The notes below the pieces were generated by a model. That model ran no database searches, was not told the origin of the DNA, and saw only the letters and a list, made by a program, of their open reading frames with translations. DNA of 64,000 nucleotides from positions 1-64,000 of the forward strand of contig JAILCP010000097.1 in NCBI GenBank assembly GCA_024680055.1. Reading direction: 5' to 3'. The stretch's first letter is position 1. Each line of letters begins with the position of its first letter. Shown one piece after another: positions 18,730-28,466 of this stretch. The translations under genes and the position numbers were made by a program. This DNA comes from Lachnospiraceae bacterium. Its GTDB lineage: Bacteria > Bacillota > Clostridia > Lachnospirales > Lachnospiraceae.

Positions 18730-20526
18730 CTAATTTTGATCATTGTTTAAATGTATCTCAATTTTTTCTATTTTTTCCAGCTTCCGTTTTTCATCAATTA
18801 GTTTCATTAGAAGTTGCATATCCTGAGGATCCATCTTCTCTGTTTTATCGTCAATACTGTTTTGTTTTACCTTTGCAATGACATCTTTAATGGCCTGTTC
18901 CTGTTCCGCAGCGGTTTCAATATTATGAATGGTGGCATTAAATAAGGACGCCACTTCCCGCTGTTCCTCTTCCAGTTCAAATCTGCTTATAATTTGCGGT
19001 GGATTTAAACTGCCATGTTCCAAGCCGTCATAAACAATGGTTGCCACCTGATAATACAATTCCTCTGTAAAATCCAAAGGCTCCACAAACTGTTTTACCG
19101 TATCAAAAATCTCCGGATGTTCAATCAGAGAAGTAATCAAAAGCTTTTGTGCCTTTTTATTTCCATCCTCTTTTAATTTATCGGAATTAATCCCGCTTTT
19201 CAGCGGTTTTTTCTTCACTACCTGTCCATCCATCTTGGAACTGATACTGGCTACCAGCTTCATCAATCCATCCTGTTTTATATGGAATGTTTGAGAAATT
19301 GCCTCGATGTAGTTGTTCCGTTCCAATTCTTCATGAAAGGTGGTAATCAGCTTCCTGGCAACCTGTTCCTGAAATGCGGTTTTCCCTTGCGGGTCACCCA
19401 TGTTGTATTCCTTTTGTAACATCCTGATTTCAAAAAGAAAACTGTTTTCAGCCTCATCAATTCGCTTCTGATATTCCTCCGCACCCAGATTTTTAATAAA
19501 TTCATCCGGATCCTTGTAAGGATTCATATTAATCACCCTAGCAGGCAATCCCACTTCCCTTAAAATTGGAATGGCTCGAAGCGCAGCCTTCACTCCCGCA
19601 TTATCGCTGTCAAAGGTTAGATACACTTCCTTGGCATATCGTTTCATCAAAAATGCATGTCCCTGGGTAAAAGCTGTACCAAGGGCCGCCACCGCCATAT
19701 CAAATCCTGCCTGATGAAGACTGATTACATCCATATAGCCCTCACACAAAAGCAAATAGGGTTTCCTTGAAGTTCTTGCAATATTTAATCCGTAAAGATT
19801 ACGGCTTTTATCAAACACCGGGGTTTCCGGAGAGTTTAAGTATTTCGGTTCTCCATCTCCCAAAACTCGGCCTCCGAATCCCACCACGTGATTGTGCACA
19901 TCCATAATTGGAAACATCACCCGGTTCCAGAATTTATCGTAGCCCCCTCGTTTTTCATCCAGGGTTACCAGACCCGAGTCCTTTAAAAGATCTGTACCGG
20001 TACCTTTTTTCACCAGGTATTGATACAAGTCATCACTGTATTTATTGGAATATCCAAGGCCGAATTTCTTCATGGTCTCTTGAGATAATCCTCTTTTAAT
20101 AAAGTACTCCATCCCACTCTTTCCCTGCTCTCTACGAAGCTGGGTATAAAAGTAAGTGGCGGCTTCTTTGTTCAATTCCAGAAGGCGGCTTTTCTTATCT
20201 GCCCTTGCCCTTTCCTCTTTGCTCATTTCCTGCTCCGGAAGGGCGATTCCTGCCCGATCCGCCAGGGCCTCCATGGCTTCTTTAAAGCTGAAGTTTTCAT
20301 AGTTCATCAAAAAGGTAAAAACGTTACCTCCGGCACCGCATCCAAAGCAATAATACATTTGCTTACTTTCACTGACGGAAAAGGATCCGGTTTTTTCATT
20401 ATGGAAGGGACATAATCCAAAATAGGAGCTGCCCTTCTTTTTCAAACTGACATACTCACCAATCACATCCACAATGTTATTGGCAGAACGGACTTCTTCA
20501 ATTAATTCATCCGAATAAAATGCCAT
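18730..20526 (-). CDS. dnaG: DNA primase
   Basis: This 598-residue enzyme makes RNA primers for replication. The N-terminal CHC2 zinc finger is visible in LCPFHNEK and MYYCFGCG (about residues 38-66). The TOPRIM catalytic core includes LLLCEGYMDVISLHQ near residue 258 and FDSDNAG near 305. The C-terminal part (from about 440) should bind the DnaB helicase. It lies between dgt (12-base gap) and rpoD. Confidence 0.97.
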   Translation of the reverse strand: MAFYSDELIEEVRSANNIVDVIGEYVSLKKKGSSYFGLCPFHNEKTGSFSVSESKQMYYCFGCGAGGNVFTFLMNYENFSFKEAMEALADRAGIALPEQEMSKEERARADKKSRLLELNKEAATYFYTQLRREQGKSGMEYFIKRGLSQETMKKFGLGYSNKYSDDLYQYLVKKGTGTDLLKDSGLVTLDEKRGGYDKFWNRVMFPIMDVHNHVVGFGGRVLGDGEPKYLNSPETPVFDKSRNLYGLNIARTSRKPYLLLCEGYMDVISLHQAGFDMAVAALGTAFTQGHAFLMKRYAKEVYLTFDSDNAGVKAALRAIPILREVGLPARVINMNPYKDPDEFIKNLGAEEYQKRIDEAENSFLFEIRMLQKEYNMGDPQGKTAFQEQVARKLITTFHEELERNNYIEAISQTFHIKQDGLMKLVASISSKMDGQVVKKKPLKSGINSDKLKEDGNKKAQKLLITSLIEHPEIFDTVKQFVEPLDFTEELYYQVATIVYDGLEHGSLNPPQIISRFELEEEQREVASLFNATIHNIETAAEQEQAIKDVIAKVKQNSIDDKTEKMDPQDMQLLMKLIDEKRKLEKIEKIEIHLNNDQN

Positions 20527-20538
20527 AGTTCCTCCTTA

Positions 20539-21549
20539 TCAATAAATCTGCCATGACTTCGGCAAGAAATAATCCTCAAATAAATTATACGCAAATTCAT
20601 CTGTCATACCGGAAATGTAATCACATACCACCCGGTCTTTGGCATCTCCGTCTTCTTCATGAAAACGTCGGAATTTCTCAGGGAGCAAATCAAAATGCTC
20701 CATATAGTGAGTAAACAAAAATTCCAACATACGATCTGCCTTCACTTCTTCAGACTTTGCCGTAGGATTCATGTAGACTCTTTCAAACATAAACCCTCGC
20801 AGTTCCCTCATAGCGCCTAGCACATCATCCGACATGGTAACGTCATTTTTTCCAAGACTTTGAATTATTATATCGTGAATTAATGTGTCCAGGCGATCAT
20901 TGGGACTATAACCAAGCACCTCATGTATGTGCTTTGGAATATCGTCTTCACTTAACACTTTGGCACGAATGGCATCATCAATGTCATGGTTGATGTATGC
21001 GATTTTATCGGAAAGGCGTACCACCTTTCCTTCTAAGGTGTGGGGCATCAAACTGGTCTGGTGATTTAACATTCCATCCCGGACTTCTTTGGTAAGATTC
21101 AATCCCTCACCATTTTTCTCTAATTTTTCTACAATACGAACACTTTGCTCATTATGGCGAAAACCATCCTTACACAAACGATTTAAGGTGCGCTCCCCTG
21201 CATGGCCAAAAGGCGTATGACCAAGATCATGTCCAAGGGCAATGGCTTCGATTAATTCCTCGTTTAATTTCAGTGCTCTACCTATGGTTCTTGCATTTTG
21301 TGACACTTCCAAGGTGTGTGTCATACGGGTTCTGTAATGATCTCCCTGGGGATCTAAAAACACCTGGGTTTTTGATTTCAATCGGCGAAATGCTTTACAA
21401 TGAAGAATTCGATCCCTGTCTCTTTGATAAACCGGGCGAATATCACACTGAGCCTCTTCCTTATCCCTTCCTTTGGAATTCACACTTAAAGATGCATAGG
21501 GACTCAATGTTTCCTTTTCCATCTGCTCCAATGTTTCACGTATTGTCAT
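20539..21549 (-). CDS. dgt: Deoxyguanosinetriphosphate triphosphohydrolase-like HD protein
   Basis: This 336-residue HD-domain enzyme probably splits dNTPs into deoxynucleoside and triphosphate. The metal ligands are in RMTHTLEVSQNARTI and GHDLGHTPFGHAGE, with YINHDIDDAI carrying the last Asp. The shorter length (336 residues) is that of the Gram-positive type rather than E. coli Dgt (about 505). It is the first gene of the dgt-dnaG-rpoD-trmK-kinase operon. Confidence 0.93.
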   Translation of the reverse strand: MTIRETLEQMEKETLSPYASLSVNSKGRDKEEAQCDIRPVYQRDRDRILHCKAFRRLKSKTQVFLDPQGDHYRTRMTHTLEVSQNARTIGRALKLNEELIEAIALGHDLGHTPFGHAGERTLNRLCKDGFRHNEQSVRIVEKLEKNGEGLNLTKEVRDGMLNHQTSLMPHTLEGKVVRLSDKIAYINHDIDDAIRAKVLSEDDIPKHIHEVLGYSPNDRLDTLIHDIIIQSLGKNDVTMSDDVLGAMRELRGFMFERVYMNPTAKSEEVKADRMLEFLFTHYMEHFDLLPEKFRRFHEEDGDAKDRVVCDYISGMTDEFAYNLFEDYFLPKSWQIY

Positions 21550-21654
21550 AGTTTTTTCCTTTCATTTGTATCGCCAAATAAAAACACTCATAATATATAT
21601 TACCTGTGAGAGTTGTATTTCCTTTTTTTATTTTTAAAAAAGTTCAAAAAAAAG

Positions 21655-21673
21655 AAAACCTTTAAAAGGTTTC
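21655..21673 (-). terminator. Terminator overlapping the citG stop
   Basis: A short stem (AAACCTT/AAGGTTT) includes the citG stop codon and is followed on the minus strand by a run of eight T. It ends the citC-citG transcript before dgt. Confidence 0.7.
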
Positions 21674-22630
21674 CTCTAATTTGCCCTGTAAAAGGCGCAA
21701 TGTTTCTTTTTCCTGCTCCAAAAAACAGTCTTCCTGTTCCATAAAATGCAAGGTGTCTTTTTTAAACTTCTCTTCATCCATGTGCACATCCCTTTTTACC
21801 ATAAAAAGGAAATAGGAAATGGCCAATAAATCGGCAGCTCCGCCGGGACTTAGATGATATTTTATAAAAAGTTCGTCCAATTGATTCAAGAAACATTTGC
21901 TGGTTTCAGCTTCATCTCCCGTGGCATCAAAGTGATTCTTTAAACACTTCCGGATAAAAAAGGCCGTCTCCTTATTGGATCTTGAAATCATGTTGGAATC
22001 CTCAAGATTGGCCATAATCTGAGTAAGAATTCCGGCTCCTACCCGGTATAAGTTATCCGGATTGGCCCTCTTTTCCAAAAGAGGTAATGCGAAAAGTCGT
22101 ACCGACGGCATTCCAAGAGCCGCCTCTCCTCTGGCACCGGTTAAACCGTATTTTTTATATTGCTTTTCTCCGGATGTTCCTGGAATAAGTTCTTTATTAA
22201 AGTCAGTTTTAATTGTACTTTTACCAAGAACCGAAACCGTTTCCCACAGCAGTTCTTCGTTATAATATTGCCCCATGGCCACTTCTCTTCCCAGGGCAAT
22301 CATCAGCAATCCCATGGAATAAATCATCCCTTTATGGGTATTCACTCCACCGGTGGCCTCAAACATGGCTTTCTCTGCCTGTATACCAATGGGGCGAAGC
22401 TCTTTTAGCAACTCCTCTTTGGGAACATGAACAGTTTCTGCTCCTCCTTTTGCAAATTGTCCAAGAAAAGGTTTTATGGCTGCGGCGCTTTTTTCAAAAA
22501 GGGAAACATCCATATCCTCATGGGATCCGCAGTTACATAAATCCACCAATCCGGGTTTTCTTGAGGTGTACACTTCAAGAAGCAAGGCTTTATAAGCGTA
22601 ATTCTCCAAGTTCTTTAATCTTGTATCCAT
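21662..22630 (-). CDS. citG: Triphosphoribosyl-dephospho-CoA synthase
   Basis: This 322-residue enzyme makes 2'-(5''-triphosphoribosyl)-3'-dephospho-CoA, the precursor of the citrate lyase prosthetic group. The family shows as TSRKPGLVDLCNCGSHEDM at the N-terminus, GVNTHKGMIYSMGLL near residue 95, and SPGGAADLLAISYF near residue 263. It starts one base after the fused citC-citX gene, so the whole cofactor pathway is in one short transcript. Slightly longer than the E. coli protein (about 292). Confidence 0.92.
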   Translation of the reverse strand: MDTRLKNLENYAYKALLLEVYTSRKPGLVDLCNCGSHEDMDVSLFEKSAAAIKPFLGQFAKGGAETVHVPKEELLKELRPIGIQAEKAMFEATGGVNTHKGMIYSMGLLMIALGREVAMGQYYNEELLWETVSVLGKSTIKTDFNKELIPGTSGEKQYKKYGLTGARGEAALGMPSVRLFALPLLEKRANPDNLYRVGAGILTQIMANLEDSNMISRSNKETAFFIRKCLKNHFDATGDEAETSKCFLNQLDELFIKYHLSPGGAADLLAISYFLFMVKRDVHMDEEKFKKDTLHFMEQEDCFLEQEKETLRLLQGKLEETF

Positions 22631-22631
22631 T

Positions 22632-24194
22632 TTAACTCAATCCCTGTATCATAACTTCTATACTTTTATCCTGCAGTTCTTTTACGGAGTGTGCCCGGCT
22701 TCTTGCGCATTCACTGCCCGGCTTTTTACAAACGAGGCAGCTTCGTTCGCCCATTCCAATGTCCTCACGGCTAAGCTTTGTTTCTTCCCCATCTTTTACC
22801 ACCAGAACATCAATGTCAAACAGTCTGCCAAGGGAACTGCCATCTTCAATATGAACCATAGCTTCCTTAACTTTCATTGGGTCAAAACACACTGCATAAA
22901 AGGCGGTAACCCCGGTCACCTCCTGATGAGATTCGTGATGTAGTACAGGCGCACCCATATTCTTTAATGTACTTTCAATTTCTTCCTTTCCTTTTTCAAA
23001 GGCTCTGGACAAAAGTTCAAAATACTTCACCGGTCCGGCCATGTTCATGGTAAAACAGATCAGCACCGTGCCTTCTCCATACTGCTTCAGCAATTCCATT
23101 TGATGCATCACTCTTTGCTCTCTGGCAGATAACATCATGGGAAGATCCACCTCTTGACGATTCTTTAAATCTGCCTTTGCCTCTTCAAAGGTAGGCACCT
23201 TCTTCCCTTCTCCTGCAAAATAGGCATAGGTACTTTGAGGAACATAACACTTCAGTTCTTCAAAGTTCTTTTCCTTAATAAGGGCTCGCACCCTTGAGGC
23301 ACTAATAGCCTCTTTCTCTGTTTCCTTTCGCTCTATTACATGACAGGTGATTCCCTCACCCGGCAACTCCTGCTGCATCACCTCATTGTATAGTCCGGTG
23401 ATTTCGCTAAAAGGTTCTGTACCCACATAACGTGATGTAATATCCAAAGCCTTTGCTATGCTTTTAAACACTTCAATATCCAGTCTTGCATGGGACTGGG
23501 CCACGGTTTTCTCATCCTTCAAAAAGTAAGACGGGAAGGTGGCACTTGATATAATATAGGCACCGGACTCATGTACAATTACATTCTCAAGGTCTTTCAC
23601 TCCTTGCTTTACCAGTTCATATCGTACCGAAAAAGGCACTTCGGAAGCATCTTCCGATACCACAAATACATGGACATAATCATTTTCTTTTGCTGCTCTT
23701 TCTACCAGATAACGATGTCCCAGGGTAAAAGGATTTGCATTCATAACAATAGAAGCTATGCTATTTCCTTCTACTTTTGTATTACTTAAATCTTCAATAT
23801 ATTTATCGAAACCGTTTTTGCGATTCTCCATAAAGACCAGTTTCCCATCCACTCTTGCAATCTCATAAAATCCAAGATCCCCAAAAAACTTTGCAGAATC
23901 AATCTTTGTATACAAAAACAAATGAGTATACCCACGCTCCAACTCATGAGCCACCAGATGGGTTACCACATCGTTCATCAGACCCTCACCCTGGTGATCA
24001 CTGTCCACCGCCATACATCGCAAGGTATTCTTAAACAAAGAACCGGTGGCCACCAAATTGTAATCCTCATCAAAAAGGCCCACGGTATAATCAAGATTTC
24101 CGTCCCTGTCAATCCCTTCTTTCAGCAGAAGTTCCTTTTGCTTTCTTATGTTTCGTTTATCATCTTTCTTAATTTCACTCAATGTATAGCTCAT
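22632..24194 (-). CDS. citC: Citrate lyase ligase fused to apo-citrate lyase phosphoribosyl-dephospho-CoA transferase (CitC-CitX)
   Basis: This 520-residue protein joins two activities. Residues 1-345 are CitC, which acetylates the citrate lyase prosthetic group: a GNAT-like N-terminus (DSDHQGEGLMNDVV) and a nucleotidyltransferase part with VMNANPFTLGHRYLV and ISASRVRALI. Residues about 350-520 are CitX, which attaches the prosthetic group to CitD: GRLFDIDVLV, KLSREDIGMGERSCLVC, and the CxxxxxECARSRAH-like cysteine/arginine end. Separate CitC and CitX proteins of about 350 and 180 residues add up to the length seen, so both parts look complete. It is followed at once by citG. Confidence 0.92.
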   Translation of the reverse strand: MSYTLSEIKKDDKRNIRKQKELLLKEGIDRDGNLDYTVGLFDEDYNLVATGSLFKNTLRCMAVDSDHQGEGLMNDVVTHLVAHELERGYTHLFLYTKIDSAKFFGDLGFYEIARVDGKLVFMENRKNGFDKYIEDLSNTKVEGNSIASIVMNANPFTLGHRYLVERAAKENDYVHVFVVSEDASEVPFSVRYELVKQGVKDLENVIVHESGAYIISSATFPSYFLKDEKTVAQSHARLDIEVFKSIAKALDITSRYVGTEPFSEITGLYNEVMQQELPGEGITCHVIERKETEKEAISASRVRALIKEKNFEELKCYVPQSTYAYFAGEGKKVPTFEEAKADLKNRQEVDLPMMLSAREQRVMHQMELLKQYGEGTVLICFTMNMAGPVKYFELLSRAFEKGKEEIESTLKNMGAPVLHHESHQEVTGVTAFYAVCFDPMKVKEAMVHIEDGSSLGRLFDIDVLVVKDGEETKLSREDIGMGERSCLVCKKPGSECARSRAHSVKELQDKSIEVMIQGLS

Positions 24195-24248
24195 GCTTTC
24201 TCTCCTGTTATCCTAACGTAATACTCCATTACACTATACCATAAAAAA

Positions 24249-24285
24249 GGTGCTTTGACCCTACTTTTCATAAAATCAAAGCACC
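24249..24285 (-). terminator. Terminator after citF
   Basis: A ten-base perfect stem (GGTGCTTTGA/TCAAAGCACC) is followed on the minus strand by six T. It separates citDEF from citC-citX/citG, which then need read-through or their own promoter. Confidence 0.85.
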
Positions 24286-24309
24286 AAATAATTTTTCATT
24301 TTTTGCTGA

Positions 24310-25890
24310 TTAATCAGCGAATTCGTACTCTTTTACCTGACGAACCACGTCAATGATGGTACCGTCACGGCTTTCAATGGCTCCAACCACTCTGTCACCA
24401 AACTGTACTTTTTCCGGTTCTCCAACAATGGCATAAGCCTGATCACGTAATTCTTCAATGGTGCAGAACGGGAGTTTTACATCCTTCATGCATTCAATCA
24501 AGTCTTTACGCTTCGGATTGATAGCAATACCGTAATCTGTAATAACAACGTCTACTGTTTCACCAGGTGTTGTAACAGTAGTTACATCAGAGCATACGCA
24601 TGGAATTCTTCCTCGAATCAAAGGAGAAATAATAATGGTACATTTTGCACCTGCAGCGGTGTCCGGATGTCCACCCTGAGCTCCTGTAATCACACCGTCA
24701 GAACCTACTACTACGTTTACGTTGAAGTGTGTATCAACCTCAAGGGCTGCCAAAATAACAAAATCCAAACGGTTTACATATGCACCCTTGTTCATTGGGT
24801 TTGCATACTCAGAACCGGAAATTTCAAAATGATTTGGATTGTTTCTTACAGATTCGATGGCAGTCAAGTCAAAGTCCTGTGTATCTACAAGTTTTTCAAT
24901 TAAACCTTCTTTTAATAAGTCGGCCATTGGTCCGGCAATTCCGCCAAGGCCAAGACCCATCTTAATTCCTCTTTCTCTCATGATTTCACCAAGATAAAGA
25001 GTGGATGCGATGGATGGTCCACCTACACCGGTCTGATATGAGAAACCGTCTTTAAAATAAGGTGTATTGATTACAAACTGTGTACAATAGTTGGCCATCA
25101 TAAGATTTCTTAAATCTTTGGTTGGTTTTGCAGCTCCGGTAGCAATTTTAGCAGCGTTACCGATTTCATCAACAACAACCACATAATCCACGTCTACCTG
25201 AGAAATGGAAGCCGGCTGATTTGGGAATGGTACCAAAGTATCTGTAATTGCCACAACCTTGTCTGCGTACTGAGCATCTACCATGGCATAGGATAATACA
25301 CCACAGTCGGATTTTCCGCCTACGGCTCTCATGTTACCGTAAGAGTCACAAGTTGGTGCTCCGATAAAAGCAATATCAATATGTACATCGCCCTCTTCGA
25401 TTGCTCTTACACGGCCACCGTGAGAACGCATAATTGCTGTTGTCTTTAATTTTCCGTTGGAAATCGCTTCTCCGATCTTACCACGTACACCGGAAGACTG
25501 GATTCCTGTAATGGTTCCGTCCTCAATCATCGGTACAATTGGATCGTGTGCTTTTCCTAAAGAACTTGCACAAATGGTAAGGTTCTTAATTCCCATTTTG
25601 TGAATTTCTTCCATAACCATGTTTACAACATAGTCACCTTCACGGAAATGATGATGGAAGGAAATTGTCATTCCGTCCTTAATTTCACATTTTTCAAGGG
25701 CAGCTTTAATTGATGGAAGTAATTTATCTTCGCTAGGATCAACTACACCGCGAACGGTAGGCGCTGCTTTTTTATAAGTTTTATTATGACGATAATAAGC
25801 TCCGTTAAAGCCTTCTACTTTTCTGCCATAACTATCTGTTAATTCCTGTAATACCTCGTCCGGTATTTCTCTTCCTACACTATTAATCAT
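24310..25890 (-). CDS. citF: Citrate lyase alpha subunit (citrate CoA-transferase)
   Basis: This 526-residue subunit exchanges acetyl for citryl on the acyl carrier protein of the citrate lyase complex. It starts MINSVGREIPDEVL and shows HHHFREGDYVVNMVM, FIGAPTCDSYGNMRA, VVGSDGVITGAQGGHPD and the C-terminal YGIAINPKRKDL, all typical of CitF. The open frame runs up to 25983, but the start is set at 25890 since GAGGGGGA precedes that ATG and it lies just after the citE stop. E. coli CitF is about 510 residues. Confidence 0.96.
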   Translation of the reverse strand: MINSVGREIPDEVLQELTDSYGRKVEGFNGAYYRHNKTYKKAAPTVRGVVDPSEDKLLPSIKAALEKCEIKDGMTISFHHHFREGDYVVNMVMEEIHKMGIKNLTICASSLGKAHDPIVPMIEDGTITGIQSSGVRGKIGEAISNGKLKTTAIMRSHGGRVRAIEEGDVHIDIAFIGAPTCDSYGNMRAVGGKSDCGVLSYAMVDAQYADKVVAITDTLVPFPNQPASISQVDVDYVVVVDEIGNAAKIATGAAKPTKDLRNLMMANYCTQFVINTPYFKDGFSYQTGVGGPSIASTLYLGEIMRERGIKMGLGLGGIAGPMADLLKEGLIEKLVDTQDFDLTAIESVRNNPNHFEISGSEYANPMNKGAYVNRLDFVILAALEVDTHFNVNVVVGSDGVITGAQGGHPDTAAGAKCTIIISPLIRGRIPCVCSDVTTVTTPGETVDVVITDYGIAINPKRKDLIECMKDVKLPFCTIEELRDQAYAIVGEPEKVQFGDRVVGAIESRDGTIIDVVRQVKEYEFAD

Positions 25891-25891
25891 C

Positions 25892-26794
25892 TTACAAATC
25901 CCCCTCGTATACGCCTGCAGCCTTTGCCAACTGGATAGTACGCTTAGCTCCAGGATAGAATGCGATATCAACCATCTTACCATCTACAGTGAATACACCG
26001 ATTCCCTGTGCCTTCTTTTCATCAATTTCCTTGATGACTTTTTCAGCATAGATGATTTCCTTTTCAGAAGGAGTAAAGATTTTGTGTACGATTTCAATCT
26101 GTCTTGGGTTTACAAGGGATTTTCCGTCATAACCCATGGCTTTGATCATACGAACCTCTTTTTCAAATCCTTCCATATCGTCAAGATTTGTAAATACAGT
26201 GTCAAAACACATAACACCGGCAGCTCTTGCAGCAATAATCATCTGCTGTCTTGCTCCTGCAAGTTCCACACCGGTACCTGAAATGGTTGTCTGAAGATCC
26301 TTTGTATAATCTCCACCGGATAATGCCACACCAAAAAGTCTTTCAGAGGACTGACAGATTTCGTAAACATTCATCATACCCTTGGTAGACTCAATGGCTG
26401 CCATCAAAAGTGTAGAACCTTCCGGTCTTCCAAACTCTTTTTCTGCAGCAAGTGTTGCTTCTTCAATAATATGTACATCCTTTGCAGACTCAACCTTAGG
26501 GATACGAATAGAATCACATCCTCCGGCTACACAAACACGTACATCCTCTTTCCAGTGAGGTGTATCCAATCCGTTAATACGTACTACACGTTCGGTTCCT
26601 CTGTAATCGATGGTCTTTAATGCATGATATAAGGAAAATCTTGCAACATCTTTCTGATTCTCTGCTACAGCATCCTCTAAGTCAAGCATAATAGAATCAA
26701 GTTTATAAATGTACGGATCCTTGATTAAGCTAGGCTTCTGTGCATTTAAAAACATCATGGATCTTCTTAATCTTTTTAAATTCGGATTCTTCAT
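25892..26794 (-). CDS. citE: Citrate lyase beta subunit (citryl-ACP lyase)
   Basis: This 300-residue TIM-barrel subunit cleaves citryl-ACP to oxaloacetate and acetyl-ACP. Visible signatures are RRSMMFLNAQKP, SIMLDLEDAVAENQ (metal and substrate site), RINGLDTPHWKED, AAIESTKGMMN and GYDGKSLVNPRQI. The start at 26794 overlaps the citD stop in TAATG and follows GGGGAGG; an upstream ATG at 26815 would fall in that ribosome site. Confidence 0.96.
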   Translation of the reverse strand: MKNPNLKRLRRSMMFLNAQKPSLIKDPYIYKLDSIMLDLEDAVAENQKDVARFSLYHALKTIDYRGTERVVRINGLDTPHWKEDVRVCVAGGCDSIRIPKVESAKDVHIIEEATLAAEKEFGRPEGSTLLMAAIESTKGMMNVYEICQSSERLFGVALSGGDYTKDLQTTISGTGVELAGARQQMIIAARAAGVMCFDTVFTNLDDMEGFEKEVRMIKAMGYDGKSLVNPRQIEIVHKIFTPSEKEIIYAEKVIKEIDEKKAQGIGVFTVDGKMVDIAFYPGAKRTIQLAKAAGVYEGDL

Positions 26795-27093
26795 TAGCGA
26801 ACTGCACCTCCCCACGGAATATCAGATACAATATCATTGGAACGATATACAGCACCTTCTACTCTTGCTTTTAATGTGCAATCAAGTGCACCTTTATCTA
26901 CAACGGTTACCTTTGCGTCTTTAACCTCTAGTCTATCTAATGTCTCAATAATGGTTTTCTTGATCTGGTTACCAAACTGGTTGATAACACTGCTCTCGAT
27001 GGATAATTCCACACCTTTGCTTCCAGGCTCTACTGTTACCTGGCAATCAGATGATTCCAATGTTCCAGCTACTGCTGCTTTCTTAATCTCCAT
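26794..27093 (-). CDS. citD: Citrate lyase acyl carrier protein (gamma subunit)
   Basis: This 99-residue protein carries the phosphoribosyl-dephospho-CoA group of citrate lyase. The modified serine is Ser14 in GTLESSDC, exactly where it is in the Klebsiella protein. The rest (VTVVDKGALDCTLKARVEGA) is typical. It is the first gene of citDEF. AAAGGAGA precedes the ATG. Only 52 bases separate it from the icd terminator, so a promoter must overlap that hairpin or transcription reads through from icd. Confidence 0.95.
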   Translation of the reverse strand: MEIKKAAVAGTLESSDCQVTVEPGSKGVELSIESSVINQFGNQIKKTIIETLDRLEVKDAKVTVVDKGALDCTLKARVEGAVYRSNDIVSDIPWGGAVR

Positions 27094-27145
27094 TCGTTCT
27101 CCTTTCTTTGATCAAAAATAATTACAAAAGTATAATAACATAAAT

Positions 27146-27172
27146 AACACCCACGGCGTAGCCATGGGTGTT
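27146..27172 (-). terminator. Terminator after icd
   Basis: A twelve-base stem (AACACCCA-GGC with its complement, one G-U pair on the minus strand) encloses a TAC loop, 13 bases after the icd stop. The tail ATTTATGTTATT is only moderately T-rich, so some read-through into citDEF is likely. Confidence 0.75.
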
Positions 27173-27184
27173 AAAAATCACAAT

Positions 27185-28387
27185 TTACGCCTCTAATCTT
27201 GAACGGATAGCTTTGATAAAGTCTTTACTGTTAACCTGTTTTGCATTTGGATCTGTTGTGATTGCCTTAAGATCCTTTGTCATGATACCGCTTTCAATGG
27301 TATCGATGGTTGCTTTTTCAAGTTTGTTAGCAAATTCAACTAATTCTTTATTGTCATCTAACTGTCCACGTTTTCTTAAAGCGCCTGACCAAGCAAAAAT
27401 AGTTGCTACAGAGTTTGTAGATGTCTCTTTGCCTTCAAGATGCTGATAGTAATGTCTCTGAACAGTACCATGTGCTGCTTCATACTCATAATATCCTTCC
27501 GGAGATACAAGTACGGATGTCATCATTGCAAGGGAACCGTAAGCTGTTGCAAGCATATCGCTCATAACATCTCCATCATAGTTCTTACATGCCCAGATGT
27601 ATCCACCGTTGGAACGGATTACACGTGCTACCACATCATCGATTAAGGTGTAGAAGTACTCAATACCTGCAGCATCAAATTTTTCTTTATAATCTTTTTC
27701 AAATACTTCGCGGAAAATATCCTTGAATGTATGATCGTATTTCTTAGAAATTGTATCTTTTGTTGCAAACCAAACACTTTGCTTTGTATCTAAAGCATAG
27801 TTAAAACAACTTCTGGCAAAACTTTCGATAGATTTGCTTCTGTTGTGCATACCCTGAATAATACCCGGCTCTTTGAAATCATAAATGGTTTCTTTCTGAA
27901 CAGTACCGTCTTCTCCAGTAAATACCAATTCAGCTTTTCCAGGTCCCGGAACCTTCATTTCAACACCCTTGTAAACATCACCGTAAGCGTGACGAGCAAT
28001 GGTAATTGGTTTGGTCCAATTCTTAACGTATGGTTCAATACCTTTTACGATAATCGGTGCACGGAATACAGTACCATCAAGTACGGCACGGATTGTTCCG
28101 TTTGGACTCTTCCACATTTCCTTTAAGTTGTACTCTTTCACACGTGCAGCGTTTGGTGTAATGGTTGCACACTTAACAGCTACGCCGTATTTCTTGGTTG
28201 CTTCTGCGGAATCGATTGTTACCTGGTCATTGGTCTCGTTTCTGTGCTCAAGTCCTAAATCATAGTACTCAGACTTAAGATCAATGAATGGGTAGATTAA
28301 TTCATCTTTAATAATCTGCCACAGAACTCGGGTCATTTCGTCGCCATCCATCTCTACAAGTGGAGTGGTCATCTGAATCTTTGCCAT
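27185..28387 (-). CDS. icd: Isocitrate dehydrogenase (NADP type)
   Basis: This 400-residue enzyme oxidises isocitrate to 2-oxoglutarate. It is of the eukaryotic-like dimeric subfamily: [40 protein letters not shown] (substrate serine and phosphate site), [25 protein letters not shown] (metal-binding Asp residues, split here for length: CKNYDGDV) and AAHGTVQRH. It follows aconitase by 79 bases. The two make 2-oxoglutarate for glutamate synthesis in an anaerobe. Confidence 0.96.
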   Translation of the reverse strand: MAKIQMTTPLVEMDGDEMTRVLWQIIKDELIYPFIDLKSEYYDLGLEHRNETNDQVTIDSAEATKKYGVAVKCATITPNAARVKEYNLKEMWKSPNGTIRAVLDGTVFRAPIIVKGIEPYVKNWTKPITIARHAYGDVYKGVEMKVPGPGKAELVFTGEDGTVQKETIYDFKEPGIIQGMHNRSKSIESFARSCFNYALDTKQSVWFATKDTISKKYDHTFKDIFREVFEKDYKEKFDAAGIEYFYTLIDDVVARVIRSNGGYIWACKNYDGDVMSDMLATAYGSLAMMTSVLVSPEGYYEYEAAHGTVQRHYYQHLEGKETSTNSVATIFAWSGALRKRGQLDDNKELVEFANKLEKATIDTIESGIMTKDLKAITTDPNAKQVNSKDFIKAIRSRLEA

Positions 28388-28466
28388 TGTAATTGTCCTC
28401 TTTTCTTCATTTATTGCTCATACTGCCGGCAGTGCCAATTCCACCGGCAGTGAGTTGACTTATAAA
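28388..28466 (-). other. Acn-icd spacer with repeated CTGCCGG hairpin
   Basis: On the minus strand ACTGCCGG occurs twice, 10 bases apart, and the second copy continues as the palindrome CTGCCGGCAG, so a stem CTGCCGG/CCGGCAG can form. No T-run follows, so it is not a typical terminator; an mRNA stability or processing element between acn and icd is possible. Confidence 0.4.
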
